This document shows positions 1-9,970 of a stretch of 64,000 bases of DNA, piece by piece. The notes under the pieces are model-generated. The model did no database searches. It had not been told where the DNA came from and saw nothing but the letters and a program-made list of their open reading frames with translations. The position numbers and the translations under genes are program-made. The stretch comes from Apoda limacodes (taxonomy: Eukaryota; Arthropoda; Insecta; Lepidoptera; Limacodidae), in NCBI GenBank assembly GCA_946406115.1, contig OX291544.1, positions 310,001 through 374,000 of the forward strand, read 5' to 3'. The number at the start of each line of letters is the position of its first letter. The first letter of the stretch is position 1.

Positions 1-836
1 ATTATCACTGGCTCTGGCTAAAAAAGAATATGGAATGCCATCTAGACCAGGAGAGGAGTCCTGGACTGAGGACAGGATATATTTCAGTTCCTGAAGTGTA
101 AATGGTTTATTAAGCTCAGATAAGTAAGAAGATTCATAAGGGTGAGTAGAACGTAAATCAGCAAGGTTAGGAACAAAGGGGGGAGCAATTCTGTCCATAA
201 AGTTATCTATCCAGTCCTTGCTGGTGGGATATGGGAAAGAAGAATCTTTAAAAGAACCACGAAATTTTATGATCTGTTTTTACATTATGGATGGATGAAT
301 ATCTGGGGAAATTTCTTCACAAAACTTTCTCCAACTTTCTGACTTCTTTGACCTGAGAATTTTACGTGTGTTGCGGAACACATAAATATAGTTATCATAG
401 TTTTCATTTGTCATTTGTTTGTTGTATTGTTTTTCTGCATTTTTTCTTAATTTGATAAATGTAGGGATAAATTGCCAGTCTGTTGAGAGGATGGAGAATT
501 GTCTTGGTTGTAATTTGAATCATAAATGTTCTGCGAGTCTGTGACTGCTTGTTGGGACCTTTGACCCAAAGTGATAGAGCTTGTTGGAATCTGTTGTCCC
601 AGAGCAAGAGAGACGTCAGTCTGTGATACGACATGGACGTCTGTTTCGTTCCGTCTTTCGAGATTCCTTGATAATAAATCCCTTGTAAGAAACTAGGGCA
701 GGTATGTCCGTGTCGGAACCTGACCGAGATGAAATAGAAATAAATTCACTTGGTGAAGGGATGTTTGAGCTAATTCTGTGGTGCAATTGGAAGGCCCCGG
801 ATCCGTGGGGTCAGAGCCCCCGGAATCGGTCTCCAT
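1..836 (-). mobile_element. Internally deleted Jockey-type LINE fragment, continues past left edge
   Basis: Read on the minus strand, this begins with an ATG near 836 opening a short acidic, Ser/Pro-rich ORF1 start (METDSGGSDPTDPGPSN). A frameshift near 750 follows, and then the sequence jumps to the pre-RT part of an ORF2. Recognisable ORF2 blocks are RKILRSKKSESWRKFCEEIS, a stop codon, DWIDNFMDRIAPPFVP, and SSPGLDGIPYSFLARASDN, which is the conserved SPGxDGI block at the start of a non-LTR reverse transcriptase. The zinc-knuckle region and the endonuclease are missing between the two parts, so this is an internal deletion plus point decay. The Jockey/CR1-group placement rests on motif style only. 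The RT core lies left of position 1. Confidence 0.75.
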
Positions 837-1780
837 GACAAATGAAAATCAACCTAACTTGTCACTAGTATGTTGGATGAACTTATAGTCATAATTAACC
901 TAATAATACTTACTAAAATGAATGTGCAAACGTGTAACTAAATGAATTATATACAAATGTGTGCCCTTATGATGATAAAAAAGGCAAAAAAATAATTTTT
1001 CCAATTTCGAGAAAAAATTGAACAGCGTCCACTGACGTTCCACTGACTTTTTTTTTTTTATATTATGATGGGCTCGCACGGTCATAGCAGACCATTTATG
1101 CATTAGCCAGAGATACCGTAATGTGCAACCCAAGATTGTTCGCCCCAAGAATGATCATATCAGCAATGTGCACCCCATCAAACTTTCCCCTTTTGGGTTG
1201 AACATTGGCGGTATGATCATTCTTGGGTTGCGCAATCACGCCTCGTGACATCAAAGATCACCCTGAGAATGACCACCCCCAAAGTCTCGACTCTCGCAGC
1301 TTACGACCCAGGTGTTGCAAGAAATGTAAAAAAAAAATCAAAGTTTGTTGCTATAGTAGGAAATTACTACTAAATGTATGTGTGTTACGAAAATAGCCGC
1401 TGAATAAAAACTATGTTTAAAAACAAATATTTAGAAGTACCCATGTGTTTTTTTTTTAATAAAATATCTCTTTTTCTTTGGTATAATGTATTTCTGGACC
1501 ACGAATCATGAAAAGAAAGGAAAAAACATTAGTAATGAAAAAATCGTGCAGTATTGCTATAAAGAAAACGTTTTCGAAACGATAGTGGTAGACTTATTCG
1601 TCATTTATCGAAAACGCTGTATCGTGAACGTCAGCTGGAAAACTCTACATTGTCAGTGCCAATTATCGGATATCGCTTATATTTTTGGTATTTATTTATA
1701 CCTACTATTTAATGTGTTGTTCCTTTTTTATTTAAGTCTAATATGCTATTATTACTATATTGAATATATAACTGTTTTGT
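837..1780. other. No gene recognised; AT-rich with one hairpin
   Basis: Only short shadow ORFs are present (a 98-codon one at 1486-1782 has no recognisable motif). The one structured part is the inverted repeat at 1144-1227, listed separately. Confidence 0.5.
1144..1227. repeat. Imperfect hairpin, arms of about 25 bp
   Basis: The left arm (1144-1168, CCCAAGAATGATCATATCAG...) is the near reverse complement of 1202-1227. A further CAACCCAAG copy lies just outside at about 1126. The loop is about 33 bp. It may be the end of a foldback element; no target duplication was found. Confidence 0.5.
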
Positions 1781-2306
1781 AGGTACCTAGTTTATCTTAA
1801 ATATATTGTTATGAAACATTAGGTACCTTCTTAAATAAAAACATTCTAATTTTTTAGTAACGAAAATCTGGCTGTTAATCTGTTAAATTAGACCTAATAC
1901 TTAGAACACAGAGGTCATAAAACCACCATATTTAATTACAAAATGTTGTTTATGATGTTTGTGCAAATACAACAATAATTAAAGATTCAATATACCTAAT
2001 AAGCATCTTTATTTAGGTAGGTATATTTCTTCATATTAGAGACAAATAGATACCTATAATGCAAATATTAAAAACAAACATCACATTATATACCTAATTA
2101 ACTAAATACTAAAAATCTTTTAAAATACAATTAAATCCACAATAGATTTCAAGCAACCATTTGCTATCGCCAAGCTTATCGGCAGGTTCTAGGCGAACGC
2201 AAGTTCAACGGATATCAAATAGGAATCGCGTTTGTAAAGTTGCAATATGGCTACCTAATGTATAGACGATTTTCGTTTCGGCGCTCAAAAGCGGCTTGGC
2301 GATGGT
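1780..2306 (+). repeat. Left arm of a foldback (long inverted repeat) element
   Basis: Blocks in this arm recur in inverse orientation at 8110-8516 and, after an inserted LINE, at 9440-9535. Examples are the shared TATTTCTTCATAT, TACCTAATTAA, CAATAGATTTCAAGC, GCGAACGCAAGTT and GCGTTTGTAAAGTTG. The strongest match is about 1925-2243; the outer part (1780-1925) matches more weakly. No transposase is visible, so it is a non-autonomous foldback/MITE-like element. It is split by two later LINE insertions. Confidence 0.6.
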
Positions 2307-2315
2307 ATCGATAGT
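2307..2315 (+). repeat. Target site duplication, 3' side of the intact LINE
   Basis: ATCGATAGT here is repeated exactly at 8101-8109. The two copies bracket the LINE at 2316-8100. A related repeat copy at about 9865-9900 resembles the unoccupied site: GCGATG, then a CGATCG-like core, then ATAGAAA and ACAAGT. Confidence 0.7.
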
Positions 2316-2427
2316 TTCCTCTTTTTTTCTGAGCTGACAATGCAGTTGGCTGTTGCAGCCATTACTGCTTCACCGGACTTTTGGGGCGAGACTCTGAAGG
2401 AGCCTCAGCCCATATAGCGCCCAACGC

Positions 2428-5400
2428 TCAAGGGCTTCCCGCGGGGGAAGCCTCGGCTTGGGTTGTCGCTCTCGGGGGCGTCCCTTCGACCGGCGTGAGT
2501 CTCGAACCCGAAGGTGAGTCACCGCCAGGAGGGGAGTTCCCCGTTACGCGGGTGCGGTTGCGATTGAGTGGGGGCGAGAAGCGCCCCGGCACTCTTTGAT
2601 ACCTAGTGTATCCTTGTGGGCGCCGACGAACCCGGGGACGTCGGCGTCGTGTTTGGAGGGAGGCCCTATTTGGGGAGGTCGTAGAGACTAATCTCGCTAT
2701 CCGGACAGCGAGATCGTCATCTGGGGACGTTAGTACGTGCCGAGGCCGCCTAACGATAGTTCTACGACCATGACCTGGTCGATCGGGGGGACGATACGTT
2801 GTGGATTGCACAATTAATCGATTCGGGTGATTTTGCGTACGCTCGAAAAAGCGGACTGCCAAGTCTTTAAAATATTGGGGAATCGTGGGAAGTTCGAAGT
2901 CTCTGTGTAGGTCCGCATTGCGAACGTACCAAGAGGCTCCAGAGGCCGCTCTGAGAAAGCGGTTTTGGAGGGTCTGGAGTTTGTGGAGATTGCGCTTGGA
3001 CAGCGCATAGGCTACGCTAGCATAAGCTAGTATGGGGCGGATACAAGTTGTGTAAAGATTTAGCTTATTCCTAAGCGACATCTTACTATACTTGCCTATC
3101 ATGGGATAGAGCCGACCGAGGACAAAAGCGGCTCGGTCCCTGACTATTTTGGTGTGAGCTTGGAAGTTCAAACGACTATCCATGGTCACACCGAGATATT
3201 TGGTCTTATTTTGCCAGGGAATGGCACGACCGAAAAGAGAAAGGGGAGAAGGCCGCGGAGGGCGGCCTAGGGTAAAAAGAACGGCAGAGCTTTTGTCGGG
3301 ATTCACCTCGATTCTCCATTTCCGAAACCACTCGCCTAGGGCGGTGATAGCGGGTTGGAGTCTCTCAGTGATTCGACTCACTTGCCTATCTGTGGTATAG
3401 ATAGCGGTATCGTCCGCAAAGAGGGCTAGTTGGGTACCTATCGTTTTAGGGATATCGTTAGTGTACAGAAGGTACAAGATGGGGGCGAGCACGGACCCTT
3501 GCGGGACTCCTGCTTCTATGGGACGGGGGGAAGAGAGAGTGCCTTCGACTTTGTAGCGAAAGCTACGATTCGACAAATAGTCTCGTATGATGAGCACGAG
3601 ACGATCCGGCAACTGAAAGTTGTACAGTTTAAAAATTAAACCGTTGTGCCAGACTTTGTCGAAAGCTTTCGCTACATCGAAGAAGACAGCGCCCGTGTGA
3701 CGGGTCTTACCTAACGCTGGCTGAAAGCCTGTAAGAATATGTTCCGTTATGCGGAGGACTTGATGGACGCATGAGTGTTTGGCACGAAAGCCGAACTGCT
3801 CATCTATTAAAATGCCTCTGGAAACTATAGCGTTCCGTAGGCGAGCAAGGAGGAGGCGTTCATAGAGTTTACCAAGGGCCTTTAGTAAACTTATGGGGCG
3901 ATAGGAGGACGGCTCGGTACGAGCTTTACCTGGCTTATGGATGCCTATAACAATTGCATCTTTCCATTGAGAGGGAAAGATGCAATGTTCCATAGCAGCG
4001 TTAAAGATCGCTACTAGGAGGCAGATAAGGGGAAGAGTGAGGCGCTTTAGGATATCGTTAGAGATACCGTCAGCACCGGGGGCCTTACGGGGGCGTAGGT
4101 CTTTGATGACCTGTACGACTTCGTCGACAGTGACAGGGGGCAGGGGGTCTTGTGGAGGCAGAGAAGTTCTGCGCTCCACTTCGCCGTCTACCTCGCGCAC
4201 GTGGTCGGGATCAAAGGGCTGTGTGCTTAAGGCACATTGGGCTTGGAGGCTAGACGCTAGGCAATCCGCTTTTTCGTCGTCGTTGAACGCGGGAACGCTG
4301 TTGTTGGGACGAGTTAACGGAGGGAGAGAATTCGCGGTTTCGGTTTTTAGAGCTCTGGCTAAGTGCCAATAAGCTTGGTGAGAGGGAGAAATGTTCTCCA
4401 TAAGATCGCCGAAACGTTGGGCGCGGAGCTCAGCTACAGCGGTTCTTACACGGCGGTGTAAGTCGTTGAAGCGAGATTTATTATCGATAGTGGGAGCGCG
4501 ATCGCGAGCGCGGCGGGCCGCGTTACGCTCAGTCATTAGCGACCTGATGTGCTGAGGCAGGATTAGGTGGTGATAATCACCAACCGGCACTTGTCGTGAG
4601 CACTCGCCAACGGTGGCGGTCAGGTGGCTAGTGAGAGAGTCGATAGCTACGTTTAGATCGGTCGCGGAAGAGATTACGTTTGGAACGCGGTCTAGATGTG
4701 GCGAGCTGGGATTTTCGAGCAATTGCCCAAATTTATCCCAGTCCGTCACGGTTCTAGTGTCGGGAGGAGAGTCCGAAGGGAAACCTAATCGGAGGACGAC
4801 AGGGCGGTGGTCCGAGTCAAGTTCGTCAAGCACCTCTATAGAGCGAAAGCTTAGCCTTACGTTCTTTAGAAGTGCTATGTCGAGTACGTCGGGGTTATTC
4901 CGAGTATTGTGGGGAAAGTAAGTGGGCGTCATGGGAGCGATGATGTCAAAGTTTAGTCTGTCAACTAAATCGTCGAGGAGTCTGCCTCTTTGTGAAGTTA
5001 CAGAAGAGTTCCAGCGGCGATGCTTGCAATTTAGGTCGCCGGCAAGAATGACGGCGTCGCCTAAACTTAAGAGCGACTGAAGGTCGCTCTCGAGCAAGTC
5101 TTTTAGGGGAGAGAGATAAACCGATGCAATGATGATCGGCTGATGGCCGGTCATCGCTAGGCGGCAGACGGATGCTTCTAAATTCGTAAGCGGTGGAGGA
5201 TCGATAGGGGAGCAATGCAGGGAGCGCCTGTAATAGATGAGAGTGCCTCCGAGATTGGAGGAAGTTCTATCATTACGGACGGTGCGATAGTTCGCGATCG
5301 AAGGGGTACGGAAAGCGGGCTTTAGGAACGTTTCCTGGATGAGGAAGACGTCCGGTTTTTGGGACGAGAGGAATTGCGATAATTCCTCTCTTTGGTTGCG

Positions 5401-5469
5401 GAGACCGTTGGCGTTAAAATAGCCTATGGAGACGGACCGGGGTTTTTCGCGCGCGGTTGTGCAATCCAT
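2428..5469 (-). CDS. LINE ORF2, AP-like endonuclease plus reverse transcriptase
   Basis: This ORF encodes 1013 aa, a usual length for Jockey-type ORF2. The N-terminal AP-endonuclease domain shows the strand motif IGYFNANGLRNQREEL, the catalytic QETFL, GDLNCKHRRWN (about residue 144) and SDHRPVVL (about 218). The RT begins with RKAPGADGISNDILK. It continues through SSYRPISLLKALGKLYERLL, FFDVAKAFDKVWH (first catalytic Asp), [20 protein letters not shown], and the active site LALFADDTAIY (about residue 685). A thumb region follows (NKTKYLGVTMDSRLNF). The C-terminus is Arg/Pro-rich (RRRRPRVRRR) and may bind nucleic acid. No stop or frameshift was seen. Confidence 0.9.
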   Translation of the reverse strand: MDCTTAREKPRSVSIGYFNANGLRNQREELSQFLSSQKPDVFLIQETFLKPAFRTPSIANYRTVRNDRTSSNLGGTLIYYRRSLHCSPIDPPPLTNLEASVCRLAMTGHQPIIIASVYLSPLKDLLESDLQSLLSLGDAVILAGDLNCKHRRWNSSVTSQRGRLLDDLVDRLNFDIIAPMTPTYFPHNTRNNPDVLDIALLKNVRLSFRSIEVLDELDSDHRPVVLRLGFPSDSPPDTRTVTDWDKFGQLLENPSSPHLDRVPNVISSATDLNVAIDSLTSHLTATVGECSRQVPVGDYHHLILPQHIRSLMTERNAARRARDRAPTIDNKSRFNDLHRRVRTAVAELRAQRFGDLMENISPSHQAYWHLARALKTETANSLPPLTRPNNSVPAFNDDEKADCLASSLQAQCALSTQPFDPDHVREVDGEVERRTSLPPQDPLPPVTVDEVVQVIKDLRPRKAPGADGISNDILKRLTLPLICLLVAIFNAAMEHCIFPSQWKDAIVIGIHKPGKARTEPSSYRPISLLKALGKLYERLLLARLRNAIVSRGILIDEQFGFRAKHSCVHQVLRITEHILTGFQPALGKTRHTGAVFFDVAKAFDKVWHNGLIFKLYNFQLPDRLVLIIRDYLSNRSFRYKVEGTLSSPRPIEAGVPQGSVLAPILYLLYTNDIPKTIGTQLALFADDTAIYTTDRQVSRITERLQPAITALGEWFRKWRIEVNPDKSSAVLFTLGRPPRPSPLSLFGRAIPWQNKTKYLGVTMDSRLNFQAHTKIVRDRAAFVLGRLYPMIGKYSKMSLRNKLNLYTTCIRPILAYASVAYALSKRNLHKLQTLQNRFLRAASGASWYVRNADLHRDFELPTIPQYFKDLAVRFFERTQNHPNRLIVQSTTYRPPDRPGHGRRTIVRRPRHVLTSPDDDLAVRIARLVSTTSPNRASLQTRRRRPRVRRRPQGYTRYQRVPGRFSPPLNRNRTRVTGNSPPGGDSPSGSRLTPVEGTPPRATTQAEASPAGSP

Positions 5470-5476
5470 TTTGGTT

Positions 5477-7390
5477 TTAAGGTTTTGGAGTTATCCTGCG
5501 GAGGACGGCGAAGAAGTCGCGATGCTTAGCCATGAAGCTGAGCATTTGATGGGAATGAGTGATCTGTACGTATTCGGCGTACACGATCTCGAAATAGGCA
5601 GGGTCGCAAACCCAAGAAATTTTGGAGAGAATATCGAAATGCTCCTGCTCGGCCGTCTGAGCGGCGTTGCGGGGCAGCGCGAGGGAGGGGCGCGGGGGGG
5701 CAAGGCGCGTTTGCGCTAGAGGTGCGGGAGCACTGCTCATTTGCGCTGGACGCGGAATGTCTCGGGACATCAGAGGGGCGGGGTAGGGAATACCCGTGAC
5801 AGAGACGGGCCCGGGGAGAGCAGACAAAAGTTTGTCTGTCTCCTTAGATTGGGACGCGACAACTAGCGCTGGAGGACGGCTCCAGGCGTTGACAGTAGGG
5901 AGGGGAGCAGGCACGAGCGGAGCCTGTTGGCGGGGGGCGGAGGGGCGCGATTTACCCTGTTTGGGTTTACGCGAGCTCTGTTTGGGGGCTTTGGGGCACC
6001 CGCGGTAATTCGCTGGGTGGCCTTCACTCCCACAGAGTACGCAAGCGACCGGGTCGGATGCGTTTGAGCGATCGCGATCACAGTCCGGAGTGGCGTGATC
6101 GCGTAAACATTTGACGCAGCGCGGTCTGCGTCTGCAGTTGCGCTGCGCGTGGCCATATAGCTGGCATCGGTGGCATTGACTCGGGTTCGACCGCTTGTGC
6201 GGAGTCTCGACCCTGATGCCTTTGAGGCTGCAAACATCTTTAATGTTAAAGATGGCTTTGCCTTCTTTTGTTAGGTCTAGTACAACGAGCACCATGTCGT
6301 AGCACTCGGACTTATTTCGGCCATTGTACATGCGATGTACTTCCCGTACGGGGAGGCCTTGGACGATTAAGTCGTCCTGGACAGTCTTGGTGGAGAATTC
6401 CCTAGGGACTCCCCTTACGACTGCCCTTAAAACGCGTTCCTCGGCCAATGAGTACGTGTGGTACTCATATTTTTGAGCCGTGAGGAAGGCCGTCAGATTT
6501 CGGAAATCTGACGGTGTCGGGACCTGCACTTTGATGCCGCGCTCGGCATCATTGCGGGCGTGCGTATAATTGATACGCTTGGCCTTCATAGCGTTAGCAA
6601 TGTTCGGCCAGGCCCCTTTGTCTTTGATGACGATGGGCGGCGGAGATTTTTCCTTCCGTCCCGAAGTGGGACAGTCGGACTGCGAAGAGGTGGCGGCGGG
6701 GGGCGTTGTGTCCATGGCGGCTAGCTCAGGGCTGGCCGCCGAGGTGGACGGGGACGGGGACGCGGAAGCGCTAGGCGCTTTGAGGCGTTTAGCCTCAGAG
6801 TCGGAGGGAGGAGGAGTAGAAGACTCCAGAGCGGATGCCGCCGAAGCCTTTTTAGACTTGGCGGACTTCTTCCGTTTTTTACCCTTTTTGGTTCCCAGGC
6901 CAACCACTTTGAAGCCTTCGTCGTCCTCAGACAACGCCGACTCAGCGGACATTACGGCTGCTGGAGACCGGGGTGCGGTTTCGGAGGTTGCGGGGGGCGG
7001 GGTAGCGAGAGACCGAGAAGGGGTCTCATCGGCTACCGGAGTGGGAGGGCGAATGGGCGCAGGGGCCCGAAGAGCGCGGCGAGCGAGACGCGGGTCGCGA
7101 TTGCGGGGTTCGCGGGAGAGAGAGCGCGAACGATTGCGCGAGCGAGAGCGCGGAGTCGAACGCGATGAGACGGACGGGGAGGGCGCGATTGTGCTGGACG
7201 CAGTGAGGGCAGGCCCCAACGCCGTGAAGATGGCGTGGGCCAGCTCTGGGCGATCGCGAACAAGATTTTGCACGATTGCCCCTAGCTGGTCCGGGGACAA
7301 GCCAATGAGTTGCTCGGCCATCGCGGGAGTGACCGAGGTGTAGATTTTTTGTGTGCCTAGTGACTCCCCACCATTGCTGGCGAGGAGCAA
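5477..7390 (-). CDS. LINE ORF1, Gag-like nucleic-acid-binding protein with three zinc knuckles
   Basis: This ORF encodes 637 aa. The N-terminal third is low-complexity, rich in Arg-Ser (SRSRNRSRS) and Ser/Pro/Ala. A Lys-rich stretch (KKGKKRKKSAKSKKAS) may be a nuclear localisation signal. Next comes a PRE/C2HC-type Gag domain (about residues 280-400), then three knuckles at about 404-464: CHRCQLYGHAQRNC (CX2CX4HX4C), CVKCLRDHATPDC (CX2CX3HX4C) and CVLCGSEGHPANYRGC (CX2CX4HX6C). This order is the Jockey-clade ORF1 pattern. The protein is expected to coat the element RNA and carry it to chromatin. The start at 7390 is the first ATG of the open frame. The stop lies 8 bp before the ORF2 ATG, which suggests translation of ORF2 by reinitiation. 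Confidence 0.85.
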   Translation of the reverse strand: MLLASNGGESLGTQKIYTSVTPAMAEQLIGLSPDQLGAIVQNLVRDRPELAHAIFTALGPALTASSTIAPSPSVSSRSTPRSRSRNRSRSLSREPRNRDPRLARRALRAPAPIRPPTPVADETPSRSLATPPPATSETAPRSPAAVMSAESALSEDDEGFKVVGLGTKKGKKRKKSAKSKKASAASALESSTPPPSDSEAKRLKAPSASASPSPSTSAASPELAAMDTTPPAATSSQSDCPTSGRKEKSPPPIVIKDKGAWPNIANAMKAKRINYTHARNDAERGIKVQVPTPSDFRNLTAFLTAQKYEYHTYSLAEERVLRAVVRGVPREFSTKTVQDDLIVQGLPVREVHRMYNGRNKSECYDMVLVVLDLTKEGKAIFNIKDVCSLKGIRVETPHKRSNPSQCHRCQLYGHAQRNCRRRPRCVKCLRDHATPDCDRDRSNASDPVACVLCGSEGHPANYRGCPKAPKQSSRKPKQGKSRPSAPRQQAPLVPAPLPTVNAWSRPPALVVASQSKETDKLLSALPGPVSVTGIPYPAPLMSRDIPRPAQMSSAPAPLAQTRLAPPRPSLALPRNAAQTAEQEHFDILSKISWVCDPAYFEIVYAEYVQITHSHQMLSFMAKHRDFFAVLRRITPKP

Positions 7391-8100
7391 GAATACCTAA
7401 ATGTGGCCAGGCGCCCCGCAGTGCTACGGATTGCCTGGTGTGTACCTAACTCCTACTCCTACGGCCGGGGTTACGTTGTCACCGTTAGGTTTCCCCCCAG
7501 CAACGAGACGTTTATGAACGAGAAACTTTTAGGTAGACCGCAACTCTGAAAAGAGCTATACGATCTCACCCACCAGCCCTTGAGCACTCGGAACTGGATT
7601 TCTACAAACTAAAACGCAATCGACACTTAAAACGCGAGAATGCACGGAGCGGCGAACCGCTGAAGCGGAAATACTACGCTAGCGATTTAACACAAAGCCG
7701 GACTCAGACCGGGCGAACCGGTAACAGTCAAAGAGGCAAGCGAGGGTCACCGCTATGCGTAGTAGTTCCGCGACTACGAGAACACGCACTCACGCACAAA
7801 AACGCACAGTATCGCTTCGATAAACACTCGGTTATGGGCGCGTTGAAGAACGCACAAACACACTCAGCGCGGGCCGAGAAGCAATTTCCCAGCCAATACA
7901 CACTGCCGAGCAGCGCTTCAACACTCAGGCCGATTTTCCAGGAATTGCGGGCAATAAACCAAACAACAATTCGAGGTCGTCAGTGCTGAGGCAAAACACC
8001 ACACAGGAATGCGCACCAGCTGAGTCACCACTGCACGGAGCACACTAAGAGCACTTGACGCTCGAAAACACGACCGCACAACACAAGAGTCGAATCGGGA

Positions 8101-8109
8101 ATCGATAGT
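8101..8109 (+). repeat. Target site duplication, 5' side of the intact LINE
   Basis: Second exact copy of ATCGATAGT, directly followed by foldback-arm sequence (ATAGAAATGCAACAAG). It fixes the 5' end of the minus-strand LINE at position 8100. Confidence 0.7.
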
Positions 8110-8516
8110 ATAGAAATGCAACAAGTTTACATTTTTTTTTTTGTTTGATAGCAAGTGACGTCATTCAACTTTATGTTCCTACATTTTCTTCGACTCCATT
8201 TTTTTTTCGTGACGCTATAACAACTTTACAAACGCGTTTCCTTACTAATGTTCGTTAAACTTGCGTTCGCCTGCGGATAAGCTTTGCAATTGCAAATGGC
8301 GGCTTGAAATCTATTGTAGATTTTTATATTACGAAATACATTGCTTAAAAATAGGTATATTTTTTTAAAGATTTTAAGTATTAATTAGGTATTATCGGTT
8401 CATTCTTGTCTCTGATATGAAGAAATACACCTATCTAAAGACCTTTACATTGAATGTTTAATTATTGTTATAATTTCACATCATAAGCAGCATTTTCTTA
8501 GTTAAGTAATTAAATG
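8110..8516 (-). repeat. Right arm of the foldback element
   Basis: This is the reverse-complement counterpart of 1925-2306, with good identity from 8234 to 8516 and a more diverged centre next to the LINE. The arm resumes after the LINE inserted at 8517-9437: the sequence from 9440 again matches the reverse complement of the left arm outside 1925. This shows that the two parts were once contiguous. Confidence 0.6.
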
Positions 8517-9437
8517 GTGAAATTCAAAGACAGACTTCCACATTCAATGTTACCTGTTATTGAGTGTTACCTCTCTGGGCGATCATACCAGGTTATACAA
8601 GGAGAAGCAAGATCAAGCCTCTATGACATTGAGGCTGGAGTGCCACAAGGCTCAGTTCTTGGTCCAGTTCACTATAATATCTTTACTTCTGGCTTGCCCA
8701 TATGCTACAGCATTACCGTTGCAACATATGCTGATGAGATAGCAAACCTGTCTGTTGAAGATAACCCGACAATCGCCAGCTTTAAATTACAAGGACAACT
8801 AAATGAAACTCAAGTGGCTTGATAAATGGCATATCCGCGCAAGTGTGGCTAAATCCAACCATATACCCTCGCCCTGAGGAACGGAAATTGTCCCCCTGTA
8901 AGGCTTCGGAACGATATGCTTCCACATTCTGATTGTGTGAGGTATCTTGGCTTTCACCTTGATAGGCGCCTGACGTGGAAGTATCACATCAAACAAAAAA
9001 GGGACCAGGTCAATCACAAATTTTGCTCCCTATACTGGCTCATGGGAAGAAATTTAGTCTTATCTCTCGACAACAAACTCCTAATCTACAACTCAGTGCT
9101 TAAACCAATATGAACGTACGGGATCCAGCTTTGGGGTATCGCCAGCAAAAGCAACATACTCGCGAGGTACATAGTAACCTCGAAATGCCGACAGTTGCAT
9201 CTGAAATAGAGCGTTACAAAAAACTGCACAAGGAGCACTTAACTTTGCATCCAAAACCACTAGTTGCTGAGTTGTTAGACGTGTCAACTGTGGTCCGAAG
9301 GTTAAAAAGAGACCACATGCTATAATTGGGAGGAGCGGCGATGACCGTTCCCCTATAATGCCTAACTATACTCACAAAGAACTTGCTTATGGTCTGACGA
9401 CCGATCGCAGATGGATAAAGTTTAATACAAAAAAAAA
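8517..9437 (+). mobile_element. 5'-truncated LINE, RT 3' half, decayed
   Basis: It begins inside the RT: FKDRLPHSMLPVIECYLSGR, then [20 protein letters not shown], then the active-site block as TYADEIANL (normally YADD). After a frameshift near 8819 comes the thumb block DCVRYLGFHLDRRLTWKYHI and later IYNSVLKPI. Stops and frameshifts make it a pseudogene. It ends in an A-run (9429-9439). The flanks AAGTAATTAAATG (8504-8516) and AAGTAATTTAATG (9438-9450) look like a 13-bp target duplication with one mismatch. It sits inside the right arm of the foldback element. Confidence 0.7.
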
Positions 9438-9529
9438 AAGTAATTTAATGTGATGGTTTGCGGTTACACAGTAGGTATTGAATATTGTTTGTTTAAGTTT
9501 TATGTACCTAGCTTTACTTATAATGTTGT

Positions 9530-9970
9530 GAAAACAATAATTACGAAAATTTATTATCATTCTTATAGTAGGCGTCTTTCTCGATACTTTCTTTGAATCA
9601 GTTAAATTACAAACTAGACAAATACCTAAAATACTTCACATTTCAATACCTAATTAACAAAATACTCTAAAAATATTTTGTAAATAATGTAATCTTATAT
9701 GTATGTATACATATAAATACTATACACAATATAATAAATATGCACAATGGATAGCCGTGATTTATAACTGCAAAACTACTACTAATTCAACGAATATTGG
9801 ATAGAAAACACGTATGTGAAATTGCATTAATGACTTTCGCATCGTTTGACGTTCCACGATGGCTAAGCGATGCCACCGATCGAATAGAAAGGTTACAAGT
9901 CTATGATTTATTTTGCGATCGATAACAAGTTACGTCACAAACTTAAGTATGTATGTTCATACAATTTGTG
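9530..9970 (+). repeat. Second, related foldback-family copy
   Basis: The sequence resembles the left arm and centre of the 1780-8516 element in the same orientation: ACAATAATTA, TACCTAATTAACAAAATACT, AGCGATG...CGATCGAATAGAAA and GATAACAAGTTACGTCA. The central part is close to the sequence on both sides of the LINE target site, so it serves as a paralogous empty site. It is diverged, with approximate ends. Confidence 0.45.

Larger units (their letters stand above)
2316..8100 (-). mobile_element. Apparently intact two-ORF Jockey-type non-LTR retrotransposon
   Basis: This is a 5.8-kb element on the minus strand. It has a GC-rich 5' UTR of about 710 bp (8100-7391), ORF1 (7390-5477), a 7-bp gap, ORF2 (5469-2428), and a short 3' UTR that ends in an A-rich tail (T-run at 2322-2328 on the + strand). 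Exact 9-bp direct repeats flank it. Such elements copy by target-primed reverse transcription: the ORF2 endonuclease nicks DNA and the RT copies the RNA in place. Both ORFs are open over their whole length, unlike every other LINE in the window, so this copy is likely young. A decayed + strand copy of the same family lies at 10495-12297. Confidence 0.85.

Noticed and set aside
1486..1782. 98-codon ORF
   Set aside because: No start context, motif or neighbour supports it; composition is that of AT-rich random sequence.
6570..7343. 257-codon + strand ORF opposite LINE ORF1
   Set aside because: Antisense shadow of the GC-rich ORF1. The minus strand carries zinc knuckles and the Gag domain.
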